Source: DATLLN01 sp963809205
GTDB lineage: Bacteria > Actinomycetota > Thermoleophilia > Gaiellales > JAICJC01
Length of the DNA: 64,000 nucleotides
Direction: 5' to 3'
NCBI GenBank assembly: GCA_963809205.1
Contig: CAWEIS010000003.1
Location: 248,001 to 312,000 of the forward strand
The position numbers and the translations under genes were made by a program. Shown piece after piece: positions 15,395 through 22,501 of this stretch. Numbering within the stretch: the stretch's first letter is position 1; each line of letters opens with the position of its first letter. Below the pieces are notes generated by a model that ran no database searches, was not told where the DNA came from, and worked only from the letters and a program-made list of their open reading frames with translations.

Positions 15395-15400
15395 TATACT
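15395..15400 (+). promoter_or_regulatory. -10 box upstream of lspA
   Basis: TATACT, 9 nt before the ATG of a 12-codon leader frame. This is the best -10 match of the region; no TTGACA-like -35 is visible 17 bp upstream. Confidence 0.5.
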
Positions 15401-15409
15401 GGCCGGGGT

Positions 15410-15448
15410 ATGACCGTCGACCGCGAGATCCGGGAGGGGCGCGGGTGA
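15410..15448 (+). CDS. Putative 12-residue leader peptide coupled to lspA
   Basis: An ATG 9 nt after the TATACT box opens a frame of 12 codons (M-T-V-D-R-E-I-R-E-G-R-G). Its TGA stop overlaps the GTG of lspA in GTGA, and the GGGAGGGG ribosome binding site of lspA lies inside it. The layout suggests a leaderless upstream frame translationally coupled to lspA. It may equally be chance; there is no homology evidence. Confidence 0.35.
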   Translation: MTVDREIREGRG

Positions 15449-15996
15449 TCGAGCGCCTGCCCGACCCGGTCGAGCGGCTTCCCGACCCCGATCCGCCTCC
15501 CGAACGGGCGGGCTCTCTGCAGTGGGTGGGGATGCTCAGCGTCGCCGTGGTCGCGATCGTCGCCGACCAGGTCACGAAGCGACTGGTGGCCGATCGGGTG
15601 GGGATGGACGAGGTGCACAAGGTGCTGCCGTTCCTGGACGTCCGCCACGTCCGCAACACCGGCATCGCATTCGGCGTGTTCCCGGACAGGCTGGAGCTGG
15701 TATCAGTGGCGACGGCGGTCGCCGTGGCGTGGATGCTGCTGCACTTCGCACGCTCCGGTGCGCGGCACGTGCTGTTCCCGGTCGCGCTGGGGCTGATCAT
15801 CGGCGGCAGCGTCTCGAACCTGGTCGACCGGCTCCGCCAGGGCTACGTCACCGACTTCATCCACCTCAGCTACTGGCCGACGTTCAACCTGGCCGACAGC
15901 TTCATCGTCACCGGGGTCGTGCTGCTGCTGATCGGCGTCGCCCGTCTCGAGCACCATCCGGGCCGCGCCAAGCCGGCGTCGCTGAACGAAGCCTGA
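15445..15996 (+). CDS. lspA: Signal peptidase II (prolipoprotein signal peptidase)
   Basis: LspA cleaves the signal peptide of diacylglyceryl-modified prolipoproteins in the membrane. The 183-residue protein shows four membrane segments and the aspartyl protease motifs: A-D-Q-V-T-K, N-T-G-I-A-F-G, G-G-S-V-S-N-L-V-D-R-L with the first catalytic Asp, and F-N-L-A-D-S-F-I with the second. The GTG at 15445 was chosen because GGGAGGGG lies 7 nt before it; an ATG at 15382 would extend the protein by 21 residues with poor spacing. The stop overlaps the rluD ATG by one base. Confidence 0.93.
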   Translation: MIERLPDPVERLPDPDPPPERAGSLQWVGMLSVAVVAIVADQVTKRLVADRVGMDEVHKVLPFLDVRHVRNTGIAFGVFPDRLELVSVATAVAVAWMLLHFARSGARHVLFPVALGLIIGGSVSNLVDRLRQGYVTDFIHLSYWPTFNLADSFIVTGVVLLLIGVARLEHHPGRAKPASLNEA

Positions 15997-16886
15997 TGCC
16001 CGAGTCGTCCGTCGGCGCGGACGCGGCCGGCGTCCGGCTCGACCGGTTCCTGGCCGCCCGCGAGGAGGTTGGAACCCGCGCCCGCGCCGAGCGGCTGATC
16101 GACGGCGGCGGCGTGCTGGTGGACGGCGTCGCGCGGCCAAAGTCGCACCGGCTGGCCGCCGGGTCGGTGGTCGTGTTCCCGGAGCCTGCGCCGTCGGAGG
16201 TCGACCTCGAACCCGCCGCGATCGACATCGACGTGGTGTGGGAGGACGAGCACCTGATGATCGTCGACAAGCCCGCTGGGCTGGTCGTCCACCCGGCGCC
16301 GGGTACGACCGGGCCGACGCTCGTGCACGCGCTGCTGGGACGGGTCGGGGGAGGGGAGAAGGCGCGGCCGGGCATCGTCCACCGCCTCGACCGGGACACG
16401 TCCGGCCTGCTGGTGGTCGCCCGCGACGACCGGACGCTGGGCAAGCTGCAGGGCATGCTGCGCCGCCGCCGCATCGAGCGCACCTACTCGGCGCTCGTCC
16501 GCGGCCGGCCGCGCTCGTGGCGGGGCGCGATCGAGGCGCCGGTCGGACGCGATCGCCGCCATCCGACGCGGATCTCGCTGGACACCGACCACCCGCGCGA
16601 CGCGGTCACACACTTCGAGGTGGCCGAGCTGCTGGAGCGCCACGCGCTGCTCGAGGTGCGCCTCGAAACCGGACGGACGCACCAGATCCGAGTGCACCTG
16701 GAGGCGATCGGGCTGCCGGTTGCGGGCGATCCGACCTACGGCCACGGGCCCGAGCTGGGTTTGGAGCGCCAGTTCCTGCACGCATCGACGCTGGGCATGG
16801 CGCACCCCTGGACGGACGAGCCGCTCATGCTCTCCTCGCCGCTGCCCGATGACCTTTCCGGCGCTCTGCAACGCGCCCGGGGATAG
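15996..16886 (+). CDS. RluD-family 23S rRNA pseudouridine synthase
   Basis: A 296-residue RluA/RluD-type enzyme converting uridine to pseudouridine in RNA. Residues 1-60 form an S4 RNA-binding domain (V-R-L-D-R-F-L-A, then G-G-V-L-V-D-G). The catalytic domain contains I-V-D-K-P-A-G-L-V-V-H-P and H-R-L-D-R-D-T-S-G with the catalytic Asp132, then R-T-Y-S-A-L-V-R-G and G-R-T-H-Q-I-R-V-H-L. Paralogues differ only subtly in target uridine, so RluD is used as a family name. It is coupled to lspA, a widely conserved pairing. Confidence 0.92.
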   Translation: MPESSVGADAAGVRLDRFLAAREEVGTRARAERLIDGGGVLVDGVARPKSHRLAAGSVVVFPEPAPSEVDLEPAAIDIDVVWEDEHLMIVDKPAGLVVHPAPGTTGPTLVHALLGRVGGGEKARPGIVHRLDRDTSGLLVVARDDRTLGKLQGMLRRRRIERTYSALVRGRPRSWRGAIEAPVGRDRRHPTRISLDTDHPRDAVTHFEVAELLERHALLEVRLETGRTHQIRVHLEAIGLPVAGDPTYGHGPELGLERQFLHASTLGMAHPWTDEPLMLSSPLPDDLSGALQRARG

Positions 16887-16895
16887 CCTCTCCGC

Positions 16896-16901
16896 TACAC
16901 T
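16896..16901 (+). promoter_or_regulatory. -10 box of the rpsB operon
   Basis: TACACT, about 120 nt before rpsB. Transcription from here gives one of the few long 5' leaders in the window. The leader (about 16908-17030) is GC-rich and could hold the S2 autoregulatory site, but I recognise no specific structure. Confidence 0.45.
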
Positions 16902-17015
16902 CAGCACGTTCTCTACCCACCCGCGACCCCCGGGGAACACCCGGCGGCCGGCGGTGCCCATGCGAGCAGCAGGGTTCCGGCCACCGCCCCGGGCGAAGAC
17001 AATCGAACCGACAGC

Positions 17016-17022
17016 AAGGAGG
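17016..17022 (+). promoter_or_regulatory. Strong ribosome binding site of rpsB
   Basis: AAGGAGG lies 8 nt before the ATG at 17031 and only 2 nt before the ATG at 17025, which decides for 17031 as the start. It is one of few canonical Shine-Dalgarno sequences in the window. Confidence 0.75.
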
Positions 17023-17030
17023 ACATGCAC

Positions 17031-17972
17031 ATGTCCGCAGTCACGATGCGTGAGCTGCTCGAAGCCGGGGTGCACTTCGGCCACCAGACGCGGCGCTGGA
17101 ACCCGAAGATGCGCAGGTACATCTTCGGCGAGCGCGGCGGCATCTACATCATCGACCTGCAGCAGTCGATCGAGCTCCTGCAGACCGCCCACGACTACGT
17201 CCGCAACATCTCGGAGCGGGGCGGCACGGTGCTGTTCGTCGGCACCAAGAAGCAGTCGCAGGACGCGGTCGAGGAGCAGGCCCGGCGCGTCAGCATGCCG
17301 TACGTCAACCACCGGTGGCTGGGCGGACTGCTGACCAACTACCGGACGATCCAGGAGCGGATCGCCAGCCTGCACGAGCTGCGCCGCCAGAAGACCGAGG
17401 GCCAGCTCGAGCTGCTGCCGCCCAAGGAGCGCCAGGTGACGCTCTCCGAGCTGGAGAAGCTGGAGACCAACCTCGGCGGGATGGCGGACACCAAGCGGCT
17501 GCCCGACGCCGTGATCGTGATCGACATGAAGAAGGAAGCGCTGGCTGTGCGCGAGGCGCGGCGGCTGGGGATCCCCGTCGTCGGCCTGGTGGACACCAAC
17601 TGCGACCCGGATGACGCCGACTTCGTCATCCCGGGCAACGATGACGCCATCCGCTCGACGGGGCTGATCATCCGCGTCCTGGCCGACGCGGTCGCGCTTG
17701 GCCAGGCCAAGAACATCAAGGTCACGGACTTCGACGCCGCTGTCGATGCGGAGGCCCCGGCCGACGGCGAGACGCCCGCGGCTCCCGCCGAGGGGGAGGC
17801 CCCGACCGCTCCCGCCGAGGGGGAGGCCCCGGCCGCTCCGCAGGCAGAGGCAGAGGCAGAGGCAGAGGCGCCCGCCGCCCCGGAGCCGCCAAACGCACAG
17901 GAGCCCGAGCCGGCCGCGGTGGCCGCCGTCGTTGACGACCAGACGAGCAGCGAGGAAAAGACGAGTGAGTGA
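17031..17972 (+). CDS. rpsB: 30S ribosomal protein S2 with acidic C-terminal tail
   Basis: Ribosomal protein S2, 313 residues. The conserved core (about 1-235) begins M-x-x-L-L-E-A-G-V-H-F-G-H-Q-T-R-R-W-N-P-K-M and includes F-V-G-T-K-K-Q and R-W-L-G-G-L-L-T-N. The remaining 75 or so residues are a low-complexity Ala/Pro/Glu tail made partly by a 27-bp tandem repeat and a four-fold GCAGAG repeat; many actinobacterial S2 proteins have such tails. The operon continues into tsf with an 8-nt overlap. Confidence 0.96.
   Translation: MSAVTMRELLEAGVHFGHQTRRWNPKMRRYIFGERGGIYIIDLQQSIELLQTAHDYVRNISERGGTVLFVGTKKQSQDAVEEQARRVSMPYVNHRWLGGLLTNYRTIQERIASLHELRRQKTEGQLELLPPKERQVTLSELEKLETNLGGMADTKRLPDAVIVIDMKKEALAVREARRLGIPVVGLVDTNCDPDDADFVIPGNDDAIRSTGLIIRVLADAVALGQAKNIKVTDFDAAVDAEAPADGETPAAPAEGEAPTAPAEGEAPAAPQAEAEAEAEAPAAPEPPNAQEPEPAAVAAVVDDQTSSEEKTSE
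17781..17834 (+). repeat. 27-bp tandem repeat in the rpsB tail
   Basis: Two adjacent 27-bp units (17781-17807 and 17808-17834) differ at one base and encode A-P-A-E-G-E-A-P-T/A. The tract can gain or lose units without breaking the frame. Confidence 0.85.
17844..17867 (+). repeat. Four GCAGAG units in the rpsB tail
   Basis: A perfect 6-bp tandem repeat, four copies, encoding alternating Ala and Glu; length change stays in frame. Confidence 0.85.
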
Positions 17973-18585
17973 CGTGGCGTATACGCCGGCGGCCTCCGAG
18001 GTGAAGGCACTTCGCGAGGCAACCCAGGCCGGCATGATGGATTGCAAGCGGGCCCTCGAGGAGACGGGGGGCGACTTCGACGCGGCGGTCAAGCTGCTGC
18101 GCGAGAAGGGCATCGCCTCGGCCGGCAAGCGCGCGGGGCGGGGTACGGGTGAGGGCGCCGTGGCGACCTACGTCCACTCCGGCGGTCGGATCGGCGCGAT
18201 GGTCGAGGTCGGGTCGGAGACCGACTTCGTGGCCCGCAACGACGGCTTCCAGGAGTTCGCCCGCAAGGTGGCCATGCAGGTGGCGGCCGGCCGGACGCTC
18301 CGGTTCGTGTCGGAGGACGAGATCCCCGACGACTTCAAGGCGTCCGAGCTCGAGATCTTCCGCGGCAAGGCCGCGGCGGAGGGCAAACCGGAGAACATGC
18401 TGGACAAGATCGCCGAGGGCATGTGGAAGAAGTCCCTGTCCGAGGTTGTGCTGCTGAACCAGCCGTCGATCCGGCCCGAGGACGACGGCAAGACGATCGA
18501 GACGATCCGCGCCGAGCTGTCCGGCACGATCGGCGAGAACATCGAGATCAAGCGCTTCGCGCGGTTCGAGGTGGGCGAGGAGTGA
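17965..18585 (+). CDS. tsf: Elongation factor Ts
   Basis: EF-Ts exchanges GDP on EF-Tu. The 206-residue protein has the N-terminal UBA-like helix bundle (V-K-A-L-R-E-A-T-Q-A-G-M-M-D-C-K-R-A-L), the conserved V-E-V-G-S-E-T-D-F-V-A-R-N and one core domain, ending S-G-T-I-G-E-N-I-E-I-K-R-F. It is the compact form (about 200 residues, as in Thermus) rather than the 280-residue E. coli form. The GTG at 17965 lies 8 nt inside rpsB; a GTG at 17974 is an alternative. Confidence 0.95.
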   Translation: MSDVAYTPAASEVKALREATQAGMMDCKRALEETGGDFDAAVKLLREKGIASAGKRAGRGTGEGAVATYVHSGGRIGAMVEVGSETDFVARNDGFQEFARKVAMQVAAGRTLRFVSEDEIPDDFKASELEIFRGKAAAEGKPENMLDKIAEGMWKKSLSEVVLLNQPSIRPEDDGKTIETIRAELSGTIGENIEIKRFARFEVGEE

Positions 18586-19331
18586 GCGCCCCGGCCTTCC
18601 GTCGGCTGCTGCTCAAGCTGTCGGGCGAGGCGATGATGGGTGATCGCCCGTACGGGCAGGACCCGGATCGCATCGCAGCCATCTCCGCGGCGATCGACGA
18701 GGTTCGGTCGATGGGCGTCGAGGTGGCCATCGTGATCGGCGGCGGCAATGTGCTCCGCGGCACCCAGGAGGCGGCCCGCGGCATGGACCGCGCGACGGCT
18801 GACTACGCCGGCATGCTGGCGACGCTGCTGAACGCGCTGACCATCCAGGACTCGCTGGAGAAGCTCGGTGCGTACACCCGGGTGATGTCGGCGATCGACG
18901 TGTCCGAGGTGGCCGAGCCGTACATCCGGCGGCGGGCGATCCGGCACCTGGAGAAGGGCCGCGTCGTGATCTTCGCGGCTGGCACCGGCAACCCGTTCTT
19001 CACGACGGACACCGCGGCGGCCCTGCGTGCTCTGGAGATCGGCGCCGAGGCGATCCTGATGGGCAAGAACGGGGTGGAGGGCGTGCTCGACGCCGATCCC
19101 CGCGAGAAGCCCGACGCGCAACTGATCCCGGCGATCACGCACATCGAGGCGATCGAGCGTGGGCTGAGGGTGATGGACACGACGGCGCTCTCCCTGTGCA
19201 TGGACAACAGGCTCCCCATCTACGTGTTTAATCTCGACGACGCCGGGAACATCGCCCGGCTGGCGCGCGGCGAGCGGCTGGGAACGATCGTCGCCGCCGC
19301 GACCAGCGATCTGGAAGCGCAGGTGACTTGA
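18582..19331 (+). CDS. pyrH: Uridylate kinase
   Basis: PyrH phosphorylates UMP to UDP in pyrimidine nucleotide synthesis. The 249-residue amino-acid-kinase-fold protein shows L-L-K-L-S-G-E-A near the N-terminus, V-I-G-G-G-N-V-L-R-G, M-A-T-L-L-N-A-L, F-A-A-G-T-G-N-P-F-F-T-T-D-T-A-A and the G-V-E-G-V-L-D-A-D-P loop. GTG start overlaps tsf by 4 nt; the stop overlaps the frr ATG by one base. The operon order rpsB-tsf-pyrH-frr is conserved in many bacteria. Confidence 0.96.
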   Translation: MSAPAFRRLLLKLSGEAMMGDRPYGQDPDRIAAISAAIDEVRSMGVEVAIVIGGGNVLRGTQEAARGMDRATADYAGMLATLLNALTIQDSLEKLGAYTRVMSAIDVSEVAEPYIRRRAIRHLEKGRVVIFAAGTGNPFFTTDTAAALRALEIGAEAILMGKNGVEGVLDADPREKPDAQLIPAITHIEAIERGLRVMDTTALSLCMDNRLPIYVFNLDDAGNIARLARGERLGTIVAAATSDLEAQVT

Positions 19332-19888
19332 TGATCGACGACGTGCTGGCGGATGCCTCCCGCCGGATGGACAAGACGGTCGAGAACACGAAGCACGAGT
19401 TCACGACCATCCGCACCGGCCGGGCATCGGCCGCGCTGCTCGACCGCATCCAGGTGGCCACGTACGGCACGAAGATGCCGATCAACCAGCTCGCCACGAT
19501 CGGCGTGCCCGAACCCCGGCTGCTGACCGTCACGCCCTTCGACAAGTCGACGATCAAGGACATCGAGAAGGCGATCCTGGAGTCCGACCTGGGGCTGACG
19601 CCGGCCAACGACGGGTCGCTGATCCGGCTGCCGATCCCTCAGCTGACCGAGGAGCGGCGCAAGGAGCTGGTCAAGCAGGTGCGGCACCTGGCGGAGGAGG
19701 GGCGCGTCGCCGCCCGCAACGTCCGCCGCGATGCGCTGCACAGCCTGAAGGACGCCGAGAAGAACGGCGAGACCGGCGCCGACGACGTTCACCGTGCCGA
19801 GGACCGGCTGCAGAAGGTCACGGACGAGCACGTCTCGAAGATCGAGGATGCGCTGAAGGCCAAAGAGGCCGAGATCATGGAGGTCTGA
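19331..19888 (+). CDS. frr: Ribosome recycling factor
   Basis: RRF splits post-termination ribosomes together with EF-G. The 185-residue protein starts with the long helical domain I (M-D-K-T-V-E-N-T, then T-I-R-T-G-R-A-S-A-A-L-L-D), followed by domain II (Q-L-A-T-I-G-V-P-E-P-R-L-L), the return helix with R-L-P-I-P-Q-L-T-E-E-R-R-K-E-L and R-N-V-R-R-D-A. The ATG in TGATG is chosen over the TTG one codon earlier. Last gene of its operon, followed by a palindrome with a T-rich tail. Confidence 0.96.
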   Translation: MIDDVLADASRRMDKTVENTKHEFTTIRTGRASAALLDRIQVATYGTKMPINQLATIGVPEPRLLTVTPFDKSTIKDIEKAILESDLGLTPANDGSLIRLPIPQLTEERRKELVKQVRHLAEEGRVAARNVRRDALHSLKDAEKNGETGADDVHRAEDRLQKVTDEHVSKIEDALKAKEAEIMEV

Positions 19889-19891
19889 CGC

Positions 19892-19916
19892 AACAACGGG
19901 GTCAGACCCCTTTGTT
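19892..19916. terminator. Palindrome 1 after frr, terminator-like
   Basis: GGGGTCAGACCCC (19898-19910) extended by AACAA and TTGTT arms with one mismatched pair, followed by a T-rich TTTGTTTG. On the plus strand this resembles an intrinsic terminator for the rpsB operon. It shares its core with palindrome 2. Confidence 0.6.
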
Positions 19917-19938
19917 TGCGTCAGAGCACCGCACCACG

Positions 19939-19971
19939 GTGTAACAACGGGGTCTGACCCCGTTGTTACAC
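19939..19971. repeat. 33-bp perfect palindrome 2 with GGGGTC-T-GACCCC core
   Basis: Two 16-nt arms are exact reverse complements around a single central T at 19955. The core is the same as in the palindrome 29 bp upstream. It lies 8 bp from the 3' end of the convergent membrane-protein gene and may terminate it, or both copies may be a REP-like repeat element. No transposase is adjacent. Confidence 0.8.
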
Positions 19972-19978
19972 GCCGTCG

Positions 19979-20467
19979 CTAGCGCACCGTGCGGCGCAGC
20001 TCGCCGAAGGAGCCGGCCGGGTACGCACCGGCGGGGACGCGGCGACCGCGGACGCCGGCCATGACCAGCAGCGAGCTGACGCCGATGCCCAGCAGTGCGC
20101 AGGCCAGCGTGTCCAGGGCGAGCGTCGGCAGGTACGCGGAGGACGCGTGGATCCGCGCCTCGCCGATGATCAGCAGCGCCGATCCGGCGACCATGTCGCC
20201 GATCAGCATGGCGGCGAAGGCCGGGCCGACGTCGATCCGGTACCCGGACAGCGAGGGGAGGAGCACCGCCAGCAGCAGGGCGGCGATCATCGCCTCGAGC
20301 AGCCCGCCGCCGACCAGCACCAGCTTCCAGTGCGGCGTCAGCGTCGGCGCCTCCTCGGCGCCGAAGAAGAACAGCGGCGCCGTCACCGAGCCGACCACCA
20401 GCTTCGTGACCCACGCACCGGCGACACCGCTCACGGCGACGCCCACGAGCACTCCAACACCTCGCAT
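19979..20467 (-). CDS. Putative four-helix membrane protein
   Basis: A 162-residue hydrophobic protein with four likely membrane segments (about 3-28, 45-68, 80-102 and 115-138) and a positively charged C-terminus with R-G-R-R. I do not recognise a family. It is inserted, in the opposite direction, between frr and uppS, which are usually neighbours, so it is a local insertion into a conserved cluster. ATG start; no clear ribosome binding site. Confidence 0.65.
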   Translation of the reverse strand: MRGVGVLVGVAVSGVAGAWVTKLVVGSVTAPLFFFGAEEAPTLTPHWKLVLVGGGLLEAMIAALLLAVLLPSLSGYRIDVGPAFAAMLIGDMVAGSALLIIGEARIHASSAYLPTLALDTLACALLGIGVSSLLVMAGVRGRRVPAGAYPAGSFGELRRTVR

Positions 20468-20563
20468 GACCCAACTCCTTCGTCGATCAGACCCGATTCC
20501 GTTCTACACCGGTCCCGGCCATGTGCAACCCGGCCAACGCGAATCCTCTTGAATACCCCCGAG

Positions 20564-21334
20564 ATGTCCCCCCGTCTCCGTCAGCGCGCCGAGCGGATCG
20601 CGCGCCTGTTCCGCCTTCGCCGCGTCACGGACGTCGAGCCCCAGCTGCCCGACACCGCCACGGCGGTCGCCGTGATCATGGACGGCAACGGCCGCTGGGC
20701 TCGCCGCCGCGGGCTGCCCACGCTGGCCGGCCACCGTGCGGGCACCGCCGCGCTGCGCCGCACCGTCGAGGCCGCCCCCGGGCTGGGCGTGCGCAGCCTG
20801 GCCGTCTACGCGTTCTCGACCGAGAACTGGGGCCGCTCCGAGCAGGAGGTCACAGACCTGATGGGACTGTTCGCCGACACGATCCGCGAGCAGTTCCCCG
20901 ACCTGCACCGCCAGGGCGTCCAGGTGCGCTTCGTCGGCCGCCGCGACCGCTGCCCCGACGACCTGCTCCAGCTGATGGCCGACATGGAGGAACGCACTGC
21001 GGCCAACGGCCGGCTGACGCTGTGGGTGGCGTTCGACTACGGCGGTCGTGACGAAGTCGTCGAGGCGACTCGCGCCCTGCTCCGCGAGGGCGCCGACCCG
21101 GAGACCGTGGACGAAAGCGCCTTCCGTGCCCATCTGTACGCTCCCGGGATGCCCGACCCGGACCTCGTGATCCGCACCAGCGGGGAGCTGCGGATCTCGA
21201 ACTTCCTGCTGTGGCAGTCGGCCTACTCGGAGCTGCATTTCACGCCGACGCTGTGGCCGGACTTCGGCGAGGACGACCTGCGGGAGGCGCTGGCCGCCTA
21301 CGGCGCCCGCAGGCGGCGGTACGGGCGCCGGTGA
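20564..21334 (+). CDS. uppS: Isoprenyl (undecaprenyl) diphosphate synthase
   Basis: A cis-prenyltransferase that extends farnesyl diphosphate with isopentenyl units to the lipid carrier for peptidoglycan. The 256-residue protein has V-I-M-D-G-N-G-R-W-A with the metal Asp, G-H-R-A-G, Y-A-F-S-T-E-N-W-G-R, F-D-Y-G-G-R-D-E and P-D-P-D-L-V-I-R-T-S-G-E-L-R-I-S-N-F-L. Chain length (C55 or shorter) cannot be told. The ATG at 20564 is used; a TTG four codons upstream is possible. It overlaps cdsA by 4 nt. Confidence 0.94.
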   Translation: MSPRLRQRAERIARLFRLRRVTDVEPQLPDTATAVAVIMDGNGRWARRRGLPTLAGHRAGTAALRRTVEAAPGLGVRSLAVYAFSTENWGRSEQEVTDLMGLFADTIREQFPDLHRQGVQVRFVGRRDRCPDDLLQLMADMEERTAANGRLTLWVAFDYGGRDEVVEATRALLREGADPETVDESAFRAHLYAPGMPDPDLVIRTSGELRISNFLLWQSAYSELHFTPTLWPDFGEDDLREALAAYGARRRRYGRR

Positions 21335-22146
21335 GCGGCCTGGGATCGCGGGTCGCGATCGCCGTCCCCCTGGGAGCGGTCGCTCTGTTCGCCGTGTACC
21401 AGGGCGGCTGGCTGCTGGTGGCGCTGGCGCTGGCCGGGGGCCTGGTCGCCACCCATGAGTACTGCGCGATGACCCGCGAGCTGCGCCCGCTGACGATCGC
21501 CGGGTTCGCAGGCGTCGCCGCGGTGATCATCGCCGTCCACCAGGGCGGCCTGGCCTGGGGCCTGGCGGCGGTGTTCGGCACCCTGGTCGTCGCCTTCTGG
21601 CTGTCGGCCATCGCGGACGTCCGTCAGACGGCGACCGTGCAGCTCGCGGTCACGCTGTTCGGCGTCGCGTGGATCGGGCTGGGGCTCGGGTTCCTGATCG
21701 CCGTCCGGGACGCCTCCGGGCCGGACGACTGGGGGCGCCAGCTGCTGTTCGCCGTGGTCGGCGCCGTCTGGGCGTCGGACATCTTCGCGTACTTCGGCGG
21801 GCGGATGTTCGGCCGCCGCAAGCTGGCGCCCGCCATCTCGCCGAACAAGACGGTCGAAGGGCTGCTGGCCGGCCTGCTGTTCGGCACCGCCGTGGGCTTC
21901 TTCGTGCTCTACGACCAGCCCTCGAGCGACCCGGTGACCGCGGGCCAGGCGCTGATGCTGGCCGCGGCGATCGCCATCGCATCGCCGGTCGGCGACCTGT
22001 TCGAGTCCTACATCAAGCGCGACATGGACGTGAAGGACACCGGAAGCCTGCTGGGCAGCCACGGCGGCGTGCTCGACCGGATCGACGCGCTGCTCTTCGC
22101 CGGCGCCGCCGTCTACTTCGTCGCGCTGGCCATCGACCGCGCATAG
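21331..22146 (+). CDS. cdsA: Phosphatidate cytidylyltransferase
   Basis: CdsA makes CDP-diacylglycerol from phosphatidate and CTP in the membrane. The 271-residue protein has about seven to eight hydrophobic segments and the C-terminal family signature: S-D-I-F-A-Y-F-G-G-R-M-F-G-R-R-K-L, I-S-P-N-K-T-V-E-G, then S-P-V-G-D-L-F-E-S-Y-I-K-R-D-M-D-V-K-D and H-G-G-V-L-D-R-I-D. GTG start overlapping uppS by 4 nt. Confidence 0.95.
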   Translation: MSGLGSRVAIAVPLGAVALFAVYQGGWLLVALALAGGLVATHEYCAMTRELRPLTIAGFAGVAAVIIAVHQGGLAWGLAAVFGTLVVAFWLSAIADVRQTATVQLAVTLFGVAWIGLGLGFLIAVRDASGPDDWGRQLLFAVVGAVWASDIFAYFGGRMFGRRKLAPAISPNKTVEGLLAGLLFGTAVGFFVLYDQPSSDPVTAGQALMLAAAIAIASPVGDLFESYIKRDMDVKDTGSLLGSHGGVLDRIDALLFAGAAVYFVALAIDRA

Positions 22147-22166
22147 CGCACTTCTATCGGCGCGTG

Positions 22167-22172
22167 TAGTGT
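22167..22172 (+). promoter_or_regulatory. -10 box of the DUF4190 gene
   Basis: TAGTGT ends 7 nt before the GTG at 22180; an alternative GTG at 22171 falls inside the box, which supports 22180 as the true start. Confidence 0.45.
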
Positions 22173-22179
22173 GATTGCC

Positions 22180-22455
22180 GTGGACAACGCGATGCGGCAG
22201 GAGGTCAGCGGAAAGGCAGTTGCGTCGCTCGCGCTGGGCGTGATCTCGTTCTTCGCGCTGCCGTTCATCGGCGGTGTCCTGGCGCTCATCCTGGGCTGGA
22301 TGGCGAAGACCGAGATACGCGAGCACCCGGCCGTCACGGGTGAGGGATACGCCACGGCAGGAATCATCCTCGGCGTCGTCAACGTGCTCGGCAGCCTGCT
22401 CATGTTCTTCCTGTTCTTCACGGCCACCGCTGTGACCGTGAACGTCGGCGGCTGA
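22180..22455 (+). CDS. DUF4190 membrane protein
   Basis: A 91-residue protein with two hydrophobic helices separated by a short charged loop: A-S-L-A-L-G-V-I-S-F-F, G-G-V-L-A-L-I-L-G-W, then I-R-E-H-P, G-E-G-Y-A-T-A-G-I-I-L-G-V-V-N. This is the DUF4190 pattern, a small membrane domain common in actinobacteria and of unknown function. The start was placed at 22180 from the promoter spacing. Confidence 0.8.
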   Translation: MDNAMRQEVSGKAVASLALGVISFFALPFIGGVLALILGWMAKTEIREHPAVTGEGYATAGIILGVVNVLGSLLMFFLFFTATAVTVNVGG

Positions 22456-22488
22456 CCGCGCGCCTAAGGGCGCGTCAATACCCACCGG

Positions 22489-22494
22489 TAGAAT
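22489..22494 (+). promoter_or_regulatory. -10 box of dxr
   Basis: TAGAAT, then GAGGAGG (7 nt), then the GTG start. The GA-rich spacer could also act as a Shine-Dalgarno sequence for a leadered transcript. Confidence 0.5.
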
Positions 22495-22501
22495 GAGGAG
22501 G

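Noticed and set aside
15382..15444. A 21-residue longer LspA starting at ATG 15382
   Set aside because: The AGGAG before it is only 3 nt away and the TATACT box falls inside the extension; the GTG at 15445 has a proper ribosome binding site.
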